Below are positions 42,497 through 53,491 of a stretch of 64,000 bases of DNA, piece by piece; within the stretch, counting starts at the first letter, position 1, and every line of letters starts with the position of its first letter. This DNA is from Meiothermus sp. (GTDB lineage: Bacteria > Deinococcota > Deinococci > Deinococcales > Thermaceae), in contig NZ_BPIM01000001.1 of NCBI RefSeq assembly GCF_026004115.1, positions 1,054,001 to 1,118,000 on the forward strand, in the 5' to 3' direction. A program made the position numbers and the translations under genes. The notes under the pieces are model-generated. The model saw only the letters and a program-made list of their open reading frames with translations. It was not told the origin of the DNA and searched no databases.

Positions 42497-44284
42497 TCAC
42501 TTGCGGGTAACGGTGATCAGGTCAGCAAAGGCGGCTTGCCAGCCCGCCGTCTTGCGTATGAAAACTACGGCGCTGGTGTTATTGGCCCCGGTCTTGAAAT
42601 CTACCGAACGCTGAACCCAGTCGGTGCTTCCAACTGCCGGTACACCCACCTCTGACCTGCCAAAATTTCTTGCTCCCAGCAATAAGGATTCACCCGAGCC
42701 ATCCACCTTGAGCCAGGCTGTAAGGGTGTAGGTGGTGTTGGGAGCCAGGCCGGTGATGGTTTGCTCTAAACTACCCGTACCGCTAATGCGCGCACTATTG
42801 GCTCCGGCAATAAAATCGCCAAACCGGCTATCCCGGCCTATCGAGACAGGGCCGCTGGTAGTCCAGTTGGCAAAACTCCCCGACTCGAAGCTGCCGTTGC
42901 GCACGAAGTCCAGCGTACCGGTATTGGAAGCTGGGGAAAAGCCCGGCAAGCTGCGCAGGAAGCGCTCAACATCCAGACGGCCCGCGCCGTGGCACCAAAG
43001 CCCGCCCTGGCCATCCGGCACGCTGCACCAGCTCGAGTTGGCCCGGTACAGGTTGTACCAGAGGCTCCGCAGCTCCAGGCTGGTTTCGTAATAATATTTC
43101 AAGTCATTACGTATCCAAATGGCTGTGGTCTCGCTATAGGCCAGGGCCAGCGCTCCAGCCACGAGGGGGGCGGCAAAGGAAGTGCCCCGAAACTTGGCCG
43201 TGCGATTGCCGGGGTAGTAACTGGACACATCGTTACCGGGTGCCCAGGTGAACACATCTGCGCCAAAGGAAGAGAATTTAGAGAGCTTGTCATCGCTATC
43301 CACGCTCCCCACCCCAATAACATTGCTCAACCACCAGCCCCAGCGACCCGGATAGGTAATTTCGTTTTTTTTCCCCTGATTACCAGCCGAGGTCACCACC
43401 CAGACCCCCCTGGAGCCTGCAAAATTGATGGCATCCACCAACGGTTGGTACCATTCAAAGGCCCCTAGCGATAGGTTGATAATCTTTACACCCACATTCA
43501 CCGCGTGGTTAATGGCCAGAATCACATCATCCAGATCGCCTTGACCGTTGCTGTTCAGTACGCGAATGGGCAGGATGGTGGCCTTGGGTGCTACTTGCAA
43601 AATTAGTCCTGCAACGGCGGTGCCATGACCATAAGCGCTGCCACCCGTGGGCTCCATAGGGTTGTTGTCGTTCTCAATAAAATCACGCCACTCGCTGCTG
43701 GGCGCCAGGCGACCCACAAAACCGGGGTGGGCAGTATCTACACCGGTATCCACCACCGCCACCTTGACCCCCTCGCCAAACTTCCGGGCGATGGCATGGG
43801 CCTGGGGCAGCCTAATCTGCATGAAGACCGCGTTGTTTTCGTCCGGCATGGAGGGTAGATTGGTTCCGCCGTCCCAGCTATTCCATCCCCCGGCCCAACT
43901 GTTGAAACCCCCAGCCCAGCTATTGAACCCACCCACCCAAGATTTAAAACCATTGGCTTGGGTGGTAGGGGCACTCAAAGTGCCGTTGGCCGTGGACTGC
44001 ACCGAAACCCCCCTGGACATCAGTGCGGCATGCTCTGCAGTGCTCAGTTTCAGGTGGGCGATGCCCGGGTCGGGGTACCACGAAAGGATCGCGCCGCCGT
44101 ATTTCTGCAGGGTGGCTTCCTGGGTATCGCTGGCCCCAATCTTGACGGTAATGATGTAGCCAGGGTCGGTCGCACCCGCCGGCATACCTTCATTCAGCCC
44201 ACCACAAGCCGCGAGCAGCAAGGCTAAAACAAATAAAGCCCCGATGCGCGCCCTGCCGATTGATCCTGTTAGCGTATCCTTCAC
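42497..44284 (-). CDS. Subtilisin-like serine protease lipoprotein with C-terminal carbohydrate-binding-like domain
   Basis: A 595-residue exported S8 protease. The lipobox LLLAAC places the lipidated Cys at 27. A propeptide-like region (45-105) is followed by a Trp/Gly repeat, four units of about seven residues (SWVGGFN, SWAGGFN, SWAGGWN, SWDGG; 115-140). The catalytic triad is complete: Asp179 (VAVVDTGVD), His220 (AYGHGTAVAG), Ser369 (GTSFAAPLVAG), with Asn302 for the oxyanion hole. The last ~130 residues (NGSFESGSFANWTTSG) resemble a CBM4/9-type beta sandwich. The start is GTG 44284 with GGAGGTG upstream. It heads the locus that ends with the CHAT protease; whether the two proteases act in one pathway is an open question. 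Confidence 0.9.
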   Translation of the reverse strand: MKDTLTGSIGRARIGALFVLALLLAACGGLNEGMPAGATDPGYIITVKIGASDTQEATLQKYGGAILSWYPDPGIAHLKLSTAEHAALMSRGVSVQSTANGTLSAPTTQANGFKSWVGGFNSWAGGFNSWAGGWNSWDGGTNLPSMPDENNAVFMQIRLPQAHAIARKFGEGVKVAVVDTGVDTAHPGFVGRLAPSSEWRDFIENDNNPMEPTGGSAYGHGTAVAGLILQVAPKATILPIRVLNSNGQGDLDDVILAINHAVNVGVKIINLSLGAFEWYQPLVDAINFAGSRGVWVVTSAGNQGKKNEITYPGRWGWWLSNVIGVGSVDSDDKLSKFSSFGADVFTWAPGNDVSSYYPGNRTAKFRGTSFAAPLVAGALALAYSETTAIWIRNDLKYYYETSLELRSLWYNLYRANSSWCSVPDGQGGLWCHGAGRLDVERFLRSLPGFSPASNTGTLDFVRNGSFESGSFANWTTSGPVSIGRDSRFGDFIAGANSARISGTGSLEQTITGLAPNTTYTLTAWLKVDGSGESLLLGARNFGRSEVGVPAVGSTDWVQRSVDFKTGANNTSAVVFIRKTAGWQAAFADLITVTRK

Positions 44285-44354
44285 TCCGGTTCACCTCCAC
44301 GCGACACTGCCTTACTGAGGGCCAGCATGCATGAAGGGATACGCCCACCTAACC

Positions 44355-44370
44355 GCAAATAACCGTTACG
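44355..44370 (-). promoter_or_regulatory. Shared 16-bp motif upstream of the subtilase gene
   Basis: Same gcaaataaccgttacg as at 41846-41861, here 71 bp before the GTG start. The 287-bp interval 44285-44571 toward the Rieske gene holds nothing else I can name. Confidence 0.65.
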
Positions 44371-44571
44371 GAGCTTTAGAAACTCAAAAGCAGGACAATT
44401 AAAGACTTATTTTGCCGTTGCAGTCTGGGTTTGGGCAGATAACGCCAAGCCCACACAAACCTCTTTAAAAAACATCTCGCGCTTACCACCATTGCGCCTC
44501 ACGGCGTGGTGTAACCGGCACAGCAAACCCCACTGTACCGAGTATTCGCGGGAACCGCTTTGGGCCTGGCG

Positions 44572-44874
44572 TCAAACCTCTAACCAGACCTGCCCCTCTT
44601 CTAATCTAACTTTATAAGCCTTAACCGGGCGCGGCGCGGGCAGGGTGGCCTTGCCGGTGCGCAGGTTGAAGCGGGCCCCGTGCCGGGTGCACTGGATGGT
44701 ATCGCCCTCTACCGGACCATCGGAGAGTGGGTTTTTGTCGTGGGTGCAGATGTCCGATATGGCAAAAACTTCCTCGCCGGTGTAGAGCAACAGCACCGGG
44801 GTTTTCTCGCCCTGTACCTTCACCACCAGGCGGCCATTTTCGAACTGCTCCAGGGTAGCAACAGGAATCCACAT
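44572..44874 (-). CDS. Rieske-type [2Fe-2S] ferredoxin
   Basis: A 100-residue soluble Rieske protein. The cluster ligands are visible as ICTHDKNPLS and CTRHGARF (CxH...CxxH). It resembles ferredoxin components of non-haem dioxygenases and the small Rieske proteins that follow suf genes in several lineages. ATG 44874 is chosen since the upstream extension overlaps a repeat-like intergenic sequence and is not conserved in the family. It lies 78 bp after sufD, probably in the same transcript, suggesting electron supply or cluster transfer in Fe-S assembly. Confidence 0.87.
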   Translation of the reverse strand: MWIPVATLEQFENGRLVVKVQGEKTPVLLLYTGEEVFAISDICTHDKNPLSDGPVEGDTIQCTRHGARFNLRTGKATLPAPRPVKAYKVRLEEGQVWLEV

Positions 44875-44952
44875 AGCGAAGCTGAAAGCTAGAGGCCAGA
44901 GGCCGAAGGCCAAAAGTACTGGGCTTTTTAGCTTTCGGCCTTCAGCTCTAGG

Positions 44953-46287
44953 CTATACCCTTACCTTTTCCTCGATGATGCTCTCGATGTACTGCCGCAG
45001 CGGCTCGAGGGGGATACGGGTGAGCACATCGGTCATGTGGCCCTTCACCAGAATTTGCTGGGCCATGTGGCGGGGTAGACCGCGGCTCATGAGGTAGAAA
45101 AGTTCTTCCGGGGCTACGGGCGCGGTAGAAGAGCCGTGCGAGCACTTAACGTCGTTGGCCCCGATCTCGAGCTGCGGTACACTATCGCTGCGGGCGTCCT
45201 CCGACAAGAGCAGGTTGCGGTTGGTCTGGTAGGCATCGGTTTTCTGGGCCCCTTGCTCTACCTTGATCAGGCCTGCGTACACCGTACGGCTCTGATCCTT
45301 GGCCGCGCCTTTGTAGAGCACATCGGAGTAGGCATGATCGGCTACGTGGTGTTGCAGGGTGTAGTGGTCTACGTGTTCGTGGCCGGTAGTAAAGTACAGC
45401 CCGAGCATCTCAGAGGACGAACCCGGCCCCAGCATCTCCGACTGCACCTCGGCCCGGCTGATGGTCGCCCCCATGTTCACCACCAGGTCATTGAGGGCGG
45501 CATCGCGCGCTAGGTGAGCCCGCTGGCGGTGGAAGTGATAGAAACCCTGGCCCAGCAGTTGGATGTGCGCGTGGCGCACCTTGGCTCCGTTGCCCACGAT
45601 GATTTCGGTGGAGGAGGTATTGACGGAAGGGGCTACCTTGGCGGGCGAGATGTACTCCTCGATGTAGACGGCCTGGCTGTTTACGTCGCCCACAATCAGG
45701 GTGCGTGAGCCCGAAAGCTTGCCACCCTCCAGGTACTTAAAGACCCCGATGGGCTTATCAAACTCCACGTTCTTGGGGATGTAAAGGAATACTCCGTGGG
45801 TGAATAGAGCCGCGTTCAGGGCGGGAATCTTGGAGTTCTCGGGACGGTTTTTTTGCGTGCCCACCAGGTCGCTCCAGTTGACCGCCTTGAAGAGGTTCTC
45901 CTCCACCAGCCTGGGGTGCTGGGCTATGGCCTCGTGCAGGCTGGTGAAGATAACGCCCTGCTGGCGGTATGCCTCGGGCAACTCGACGTGCACCAGGTCG
46001 GCCCCTACAAAGACCGCGTATCCCGAGAGCTGGGCCTGGGCCAGACGCTCCTGTACCGCCTGGGGAATGGCCGAGACCCGGCCAGTGGGGAGCTCTAAGG
46101 CCAGCTCCTCGAAGGGCACCTCGGTGATGTCGGTGTACTTCCACTCCTCGGTGTGGGTGGTGGGGTAGGGCAGCCCGGCAAAGGTCTCCCAGGCTTCCAG
46201 GCGCTTGGCCCGGAGCCAGTCGGGTTCATTCAGCTTGCTGGAGACCTGCAACACCAGGTCACGCGAGAGGTTTGAGGTCAGTTCCAT
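44953..46287 (-). CDS. sufD: Fe-S cluster assembly protein SufD
   Basis: A 444-residue scaffold-complex subunit. The N-terminal helical region (EWKYTDITEVPFEEL) leads into the beta-helix core shared with SufB, with VNTSSTEIIVGNGAKVRHAHIQ and SEDARSDSVPQLEIGANDVKCSHGSS, the latter containing the conserved Cys/His of the SufB-SufD interface. With SufB and SufC it forms the SufBC2D complex that assembles Fe-S clusters. Its ATG overlaps the sufB stop (TAATG). Confidence 0.93.
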   Translation of the reverse strand: MELTSNLSRDLVLQVSSKLNEPDWLRAKRLEAWETFAGLPYPTTHTEEWKYTDITEVPFEELALELPTGRVSAIPQAVQERLAQAQLSGYAVFVGADLVHVELPEAYRQQGVIFTSLHEAIAQHPRLVEENLFKAVNWSDLVGTQKNRPENSKIPALNAALFTHGVFLYIPKNVEFDKPIGVFKYLEGGKLSGSRTLIVGDVNSQAVYIEEYISPAKVAPSVNTSSTEIIVGNGAKVRHAHIQLLGQGFYHFHRQRAHLARDAALNDLVVNMGATISRAEVQSEMLGPGSSSEMLGLYFTTGHEHVDHYTLQHHVADHAYSDVLYKGAAKDQSRTVYAGLIKVEQGAQKTDAYQTNRNLLLSEDARSDSVPQLEIGANDVKCSHGSSTAPVAPEELFYLMSRGLPRHMAQQILVKGHMTDVLTRIPLEPLRQYIESIIEEKVRV

Positions 46288-47696
46288 TAGCCCACCGACC
46301 CTTCCATCTCGAGCTCAATCAAGCGGTTTAGCTCAACGGCGTACTCGAGGGGCAGCTCCTTGGCTACCGGCTCGATGAAGCCCCGCACAATCAGGGCGGC
46401 AGCTTCGTCCTCGGGCAGCCCCCGGCTTTGCAGGTAGAAGATCTGTTCATCGTTGAGGCGGCTCACGGTCGCCTCGTGGCCCACGGTGGCGGTGTCGTCC
46501 TCGATCTCCATGTAGGGGTAGGTGTCGGTGCGGGACTCCTCGTTGATCAGGAGCGCGTCGCACTCCACATTCACCTTCACGTGCTTGGCCCCTTCGTACA
46601 CCTTAATCAGCCCGCGGTAGCTGCTGCGGCCCGAGCCCTTGGAGATGCTCTTGGACACGATGCTGCCGCCTGTGTTAGAGGCCGCAAAAATCAGCTTGCC
46701 CCCGGCGTCCTGGTGCTGGCCAGTGTTGGCAAAGGCAATCGAGAGGATGTCCGAGCGAGCCCCCTCCTCGACCAGGTAGCTGCTGGGGTACTTCATGGTC
46801 ACCTTGGAGCCCAGGTTGCCGTCCAGCCACATATGGTAGGCGTCCTTCTTAACCAGGGCCCGCTGGGTAACCAGGTTGTACATGTTGTGCGACCAGTTCT
46901 GGATGGTGGTGTAGCGGCTACGGGCGCCCTGGTTCACCACAATCTCGATCACGCCAGAGTGGAATGAGTCGGTGGTGTAGGTGGGGGCGGTGCAGCCCTC
47001 GATGTAGTGCATATCGGCACCCTCGTCCACCACAATGATGGTGCGCTCGAACTGGCCCAGCTCAGCGGTATTGACCCGGAAGTAAGCTTGCAAGGGCAGG
47101 TCTACCTTGACCCCCTTGGGCACATACACAAAGCTCCCGCCCGACCAGACCGCCGAGTTGAGGGCGGCGTACTTGTTGTCCTCGGGGGGAATGACGGTAG
47201 CAAAGTACTCGCGGAAGAGGTCTTCGTGGTGCTTGAGCCCTTCCTCGATGGAGACGAAGATGACCCCCAGGCGCTGCAGCTCTTCTTTTACCTGATGGTA
47301 AACCATCTCGGAGTCGTACTGTGCGCCCACCCCGGCCAGCACCTTGCGCTCGGCCTCGGGGATGCCCAGTTTTTCGTAGGTGCGGCGAATCTCCTCGGGC
47401 ACTTCTTCCCAGCTACGGGCGTCGCGCTTTTCGGTGGGCTTGGCGTAGAAGTAGATCTCGTCCATGTTGAGCCCGGAGAGATCGGCCCCCCAGGTCGGCA
47501 CCGGCTTAGACTGGTAGATTTCCAGGGCCTTCAAACGGAACTCGAGCATCCAGGCGGGCTCGTCCTTATGGTAGCTGATGGCCTCCACCACGCGCCGCGA
47601 GAGGCCTTTTTCGGCTTTCCAAACGGGCTTTACTTCGTCCACAAAGCCGTACTTGTATTCATTACCAATGTCTTCAACGACCAGGTTATCTGACAT
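46287..47696 (-). CDS. sufB: Fe-S cluster assembly protein SufB
   Basis: A 469-residue core scaffold protein. Typical strings are GVGAQYDSEMVYH, LNSAVWSGGSFVYVPKGVKV, YIEGCTAPTYTTDSFHSGVIEI and KGSGRSSYRGLIKV. The conserved Cys near the C-terminus lies in KVNVECDALLINEESRTDTYPY. ATG 47696 is chosen because it gives the family start MSDNLVVEDIG; the upstream frame is unconserved. sufC precedes it by 51 bp. Confidence 0.95.
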   Translation of the reverse strand: MSDNLVVEDIGNEYKYGFVDEVKPVWKAEKGLSRRVVEAISYHKDEPAWMLEFRLKALEIYQSKPVPTWGADLSGLNMDEIYFYAKPTEKRDARSWEEVPEEIRRTYEKLGIPEAERKVLAGVGAQYDSEMVYHQVKEELQRLGVIFVSIEEGLKHHEDLFREYFATVIPPEDNKYAALNSAVWSGGSFVYVPKGVKVDLPLQAYFRVNTAELGQFERTIIVVDEGADMHYIEGCTAPTYTTDSFHSGVIEIVVNQGARSRYTTIQNWSHNMYNLVTQRALVKKDAYHMWLDGNLGSKVTMKYPSSYLVEEGARSDILSIAFANTGQHQDAGGKLIFAASNTGGSIVSKSISKGSGRSSYRGLIKVYEGAKHVKVNVECDALLINEESRTDTYPYMEIEDDTATVGHEATVSRLNDEQIFYLQSRGLPEDEAAALIVRGFIEPVAKELPLEYAVELNRLIELEMEGSVG

Positions 47697-47747
47697 TTGC
47701 ACTCCCTTCATGTCGAACCGATGGCCTATAGCCAGTGCCACTGGCTT

Positions 47748-48503
47748 TTAGCCCGTTACTGCCAATTCCTTCACCCAGTCGTAGCCCTGCTCCTCGAGCT
47801 TCAGCGCCAGTTCGGGGCCGCCCGAGGTCACGATGCGGCCATCAATCATCACGTGCACTGCATCCGGCACAATGTAGTTCAGCAAGCGCTGGTAGTGGGT
47901 AATCAGCAGCGCGCCAAAGTTGGGGCCACGCATGGCGTTCACGCCCTTGGCCACCACCTTCAAGGCGTCGATGTCCAGACCGGAATCGGTCTCGTCCATG
48001 ATGGCATAGGTGGGCTCCAGAACCATCATGTGCATGATCTCGTTGCGCTTCTTCTCGCCCCCGGAAAAGCCATCGTTGAGATAGCGGGTCAGAATGCTCT
48101 CGTCCCACTCGAGGGTCTGCAAGGCCTTTTGCAGCTTGCCGTAAAACTCCATCATGTTCACTTCGCCGCCCTTTTTGGCCTGTAAAGCCAGGCGCAGGAA
48201 GTTGGCGTTGGAAACCCCCGGCACTTCAACCGGATACTGGAAAGCCAGGAACAACCCCTTGCGGGCCCGCTCGTCGGCTTCCATCTCCAGGATGCTCTCA
48301 CCGTCCATAAGGATGTCGCCCTTGGTGATTTCGTAGCTGGGGTCGCCGGCGATGATTTTGCCCAGGGTGCTTTTACCTGCTCCGTTGGGCCCCATGATGG
48401 CGTGTACCTGGCCCTTGGGTAGGATTAGATTAACCCCGTTAAGGATGGTCTCGCCATCCACAATTTTGGCGTGCAGGTTGCGGATTTCCAGTTGGTTTAC
48501 CAT
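47748..48503 (-). CDS. sufC: Fe-S cluster assembly ATPase SufC
   Basis: A 251-residue ABC-type ATPase. Walker A is GPNGAGKST (38-46), the signature loop [11 protein letters not shown], Walker [14 protein letters not shown] and switch LITHYQR. The ETDSGLD motif is typical of SufC. It drives conformational change of SufB-SufD. It is the first gene of the suf operon; ATG 48503 follows aaggggag. sufS and sufU/E are not adjacent. Confidence 0.95.
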   Translation of the reverse strand: MVNQLEIRNLHAKIVDGETILNGVNLILPKGQVHAIMGPNGAGKSTLGKIIAGDPSYEITKGDILMDGESILEMEADERARKGLFLAFQYPVEVPGVSNANFLRLALQAKKGGEVNMMEFYGKLQKALQTLEWDESILTRYLNDGFSGGEKKRNEIMHMMVLEPTYAIMDETDSGLDIDALKVVAKGVNAMRGPNFGALLITHYQRLLNYIVPDAVHVMIDGRIVTSGGPELALKLEEQGYDWVKELAVTG

Positions 48504-48533
48504 GCTTCTCCCCTTGTACGTGTTTGACTGTAT

Positions 48534-48564
48534 CTTACTGCGAATCGCTCGCAATAAGAGTATA
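48534..48564 (-). promoter_or_regulatory. suf promoter -10 with adjacent palindromic operator
   Basis: On the minus strand the -10 TATACT (48559-48564) is followed at once by CTTATTGCGA-N5-TCGCAGTAAG (48534-48558), an inverted repeat with one mismatch. Its position over the transcription start suggests a repressor, such as an IscR/SufR-type Fe-S sensor. No good -35 is seen at 17 nt. A further small dyad TTATT-TC-AATAA lies at 48570-48581. Confidence 0.6.
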
Positions 48565-48696
48565 GGTTCTTATTTCAATAATGTATAGTAGTTTAGTCGG
48601 GATTCTGATTGCCCAGGTTACAAATTAACCTCTATAGATGGGGGTTGCCGGACTTGTAAGCTGACGCCATGGCATTCCTCGACTTGTTCCATTTGA

Positions 48697-48821
48697 TACC
48701 AGATTCGGTTAGTTCGTCACTCTTCAGTGACGAACTAACCCGACTAAAAGGAGTGCTCTAGGATTCAAAAAGATAGCCTCTGGACTTTTTGATTTGAATG
48801 ACTATCTTTTTGAATCCGGTA
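48697..48821 (+). repeat. Intergenic palindromic repeat, copy D
   Basis: A 125-bp short-form copy nearly identical to copies C and F, with intact ends. It lies in the 440-bp interval between sufC and ppsR. The rest of that interval (48565-48696, 48822-48943) shows only the suf promoter region and no other recognisable feature. Confidence 0.9.
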
Positions 48822-48943
48822 TGATTCATCCCCGGCACGACTCAGCGCGCCATATCCCGAGCCATCACGCCGAGCTGAGCAACAAAATCAACCCAATTTT
48901 TCCATCTTCGGGCAAAACAGCACAGGTGGAGATTTGGTTGGTA

Positions 48944-49759
48944 TCAGCCGATTTTACGCTTTAGACCAGCACTTTGAACTATGTTGGTGGCGATTTCCTC
49001 TATAGAAGCGCTGGTGGTGTCGAAATACTGAATCCCCACCCGCTTGAAAAGCAGCTCGGCCCGCCGCACCTCGTACTCACACTGCTCCATAGAGGCATAC
49101 TGGCTGTTTGGCTTGCGCTGGGTGCGAATCTGATGCAGTCGGGCAGGGTTGATGGTCAGGCCAAAAATTTTGTCTTTATACGCCTTGACCGGCTCAGGCA
49201 GGGTATCGCGCTCGAAATCGTCCTCGGCCAGCGGGTAGTTAGCAGCCCGCAGCCCATACTGCAAGCCCAAAAACAAACACGTAGGCGTCTTGCCAGCCCG
49301 GCTGACCCCGATCAGGATCACGTCGGCCATCTGGTAATGCCGATCCCCCAGGCCATCATCGGTGGCAAGCACAAAATCTACTGCATCAATGCGGGTAAAA
49401 TAGCTATTATCGCTCACGCTGTGCAGCCGACCCACCCGGCCCGTGGGGGGCTGACCGAGCTCGCGTTCCAATTCCCCCAAGTAGGTACGAAAAAGGTCAA
49501 AATGCAGGGCTGGGGCTGTTTTGAGCTGGTCATTTAACACTGGATTGGCCAGGGTCGAAAACACAATAGGGCGTACCTGCTCACGTTCGAAAATTGAATT
49601 GATTTCGTACACCAGGCCATAAACCTCTTCTTCGGTATCTGTGAAAGGCCGCGTTACATAGCGAAACCGCACGGCTTCAAACTGGGCCAAAAGACTCCGC
49701 GCCACCGACTCCGCCGTTAAGCCCGTATGGTCTGAGACAATAAAAACTGTTCGCTCCAT
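48944..49759 (-). CDS. ppsR: PEP synthase regulatory protein (bifunctional kinase/phosphorylase)
   Basis: A 271-residue DUF299/PSRP protein. The start MERTVFIVSDHTGLTAESVA and the P-loop-like GVSRAGKTPTCLFLG are diagnostic. The enzyme uses ADP to phosphorylate, and phosphate to reactivate, a Thr next to the catalytic His of PEP synthase. Its target ppsA is the divergent neighbour, which carries the expected GGRTCH site. ATG 49759 is used; upstream residues are not conserved. Confidence 0.92.
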   Translation of the reverse strand: MERTVFIVSDHTGLTAESVARSLLAQFEAVRFRYVTRPFTDTEEEVYGLVYEINSIFEREQVRPIVFSTLANPVLNDQLKTAPALHFDLFRTYLGELERELGQPPTGRVGRLHSVSDNSYFTRIDAVDFVLATDDGLGDRHYQMADVILIGVSRAGKTPTCLFLGLQYGLRAANYPLAEDDFERDTLPEPVKAYKDKIFGLTINPARLHQIRTQRKPNSQYASMEQCEYEVRRAELLFKRVGIQYFDTTSASIEEIATNIVQSAGLKRKIG

Positions 49760-49801
49760 AGCACGCTCCCGCAGCTCATCCCAATAACAGTGTAGTTTAT
49801 G

Positions 49802-49821
49802 TGTGTAGCGCATGCTACACA
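49802..49821. promoter_or_regulatory. Perfect 20-bp palindrome between ppsR and ppsA
   Basis: TGTGTAGCGCATGCTACACA is an 8-bp inverted repeat with a 4-base palindromic centre, 42 bp from the ppsR start and 85 bp from the ppsA start. The TGTG...CACA ends resemble CRP/FNR-family sites. It is the only strong dyad in the divergent promoter region and could control both genes. Confidence 0.6.
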
Positions 49822-49906
49822 GAACTCTGGAACATACCTACACCAAAACCAGCTACTCCCCATTGCCCACAGGCCAAACTACCATCAACAGCAACGAGGT
49901 GTGTTT

Positions 49907-52276
<2,370 letters not shown>

Positions 52277-52335
52277 AAAGCTTTCAGGGCTTTGCTGTGG
52301 ATAACCTGGTATTAAAGGGTGTCAAGCCGCGGGAT

Positions 52336-52352
52336 GGCCAGAAGACCTGGCC
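52336..52352. terminator. Hairpin between converging ppsA and gpsA
   Basis: GGCCAG/CTGGCC with a 5-nt loop touches the gpsA stop codon. No T-run on either strand, so termination activity is uncertain. Confidence 0.4.
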
Positions 52353-53395
52353 TACTCCGGCTTGGCCTCCCGCCCCATCAAGCGGGAGAGTTCTTCTAGC
52401 GGGTCGCTTTTCAGGTAAATGACCCGGTAGACCGCCTCGGTGATGGGCAGGTCGGCCCCGGTATCCTGATCCCAGGCGTGCAGGGCCCTCACGGTGTAGA
52501 TGCCCTCCACCACAGACTTTTGGGCTTCCAGGTGGGCCAGGGTTTCTCCTCTTACAATCCGCTCTCCAGCGCTGCGGTTGCGCGAAAGGGGGCTGCTGGC
52601 CGTGGCAATCAGGTCGCCCAGGCCCGAGAGACCCATAAAGGTGCTCTCCTTGGCCCCCTGGGCCATCCCGAACTTGATGATTTCGCGCAGGCCCCTTGTA
52701 ATCAAGGCTGCTTTGGCGTTGTCTCCGAGCTTTAACCCGTCTACCATACCTGCTGCCAGGGCAATAACGTTTTTGAGGGCCCCCCCCAGTTCCACGCCAA
52801 TCAGATCCGAAGAGGTATAGACCCGGAAACTGGGGCCACTGAAAACTTGCTGTACCTGCTGGGCAAAATCAGGGTCTTTGGCAGCCACCACAGCGGTTGC
52901 AGGCAGGAAGCGTGCTATCTCTTCGGCCAGGTTGGGGCCGGATAGAGCGGCTACCTGGGTTACGCCCGTTACCTCTTCCACCACCTGGCTCATGCGCAGC
53001 AGGTGGTGATCGGTGAAGTGCAAACCCTTGATCACAGAAAGATAGGCGCTGGCTTTGGGCAGGCGGCCCAGGGTTTCCCGCAGGGCCTTGGAGGGAACGG
53101 CCACAACAGCAAATTGGGCTTGATGCAAAGCTTCTTCGGCATCGGCAGTCGGGTACAGCGATTCGGGAAAGCGAGCCCCGGGCAGGTACTCGAGGTTCTG
53201 CCGCTCGGCCCGCATGGCCTCGGCGTGTTCGGGCCGACGGGCCCAAAGATGAACCGGAAGCCCCTTGGAGGCAACCAGCAAGGCCAGCGCGGTTCCCCAG
53301 GACCCCGCACCCAGCACAGCAACGGGGCGCCTGCTTCCTTTGTCCGCTATGAGCGGCTCAGTCTGTGCGATGGTAATGGTAGATGTGAGGGACAT
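52352..53395 (-). CDS. gpsA: Glycerol-3-phosphate dehydrogenase [NAD(P)+]
   Basis: A 347-residue enzyme reducing dihydroxyacetone phosphate to sn-glycerol 3-phosphate for phospholipid synthesis. It has the Rossmann motif VAVLGAGSWGTALALL (starting near residue 25), VIKGLHF, LSGPNLAEEI, and the C-terminal signature GVELGGALKNVIALAAGMVDGLKLGDN with the catalytic Lys. The first ~24 residues are an unusual N-terminal extension; a later start cannot be excluded. Confidence 0.94.
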   Translation of the reverse strand: MSLTSTITIAQTEPLIADKGSRRPVAVLGAGSWGTALALLVASKGLPVHLWARRPEHAEAMRAERQNLEYLPGARFPESLYPTADAEEALHQAQFAVVAVPSKALRETLGRLPKASAYLSVIKGLHFTDHHLLRMSQVVEEVTGVTQVAALSGPNLAEEIARFLPATAVVAAKDPDFAQQVQQVFSGPSFRVYTSSDLIGVELGGALKNVIALAAGMVDGLKLGDNAKAALITRGLREIIKFGMAQGAKESTFMGLSGLGDLIATASSPLSRNRSAGERIVRGETLAHLEAQKSVVEGIYTVRALHAWDQDTGADLPITEAVYRVIYLKSDPLEELSRLMGREAKPE

Positions 53396-53491
53396 AGCTC
53401 AGCAAAACAGTGCGTCCTCAGCTACACAATGTACGGTCTGCATACCCCGGCCCCGGCAAACATAACACGATAGGCTCCCCCAGGAAGCGCC

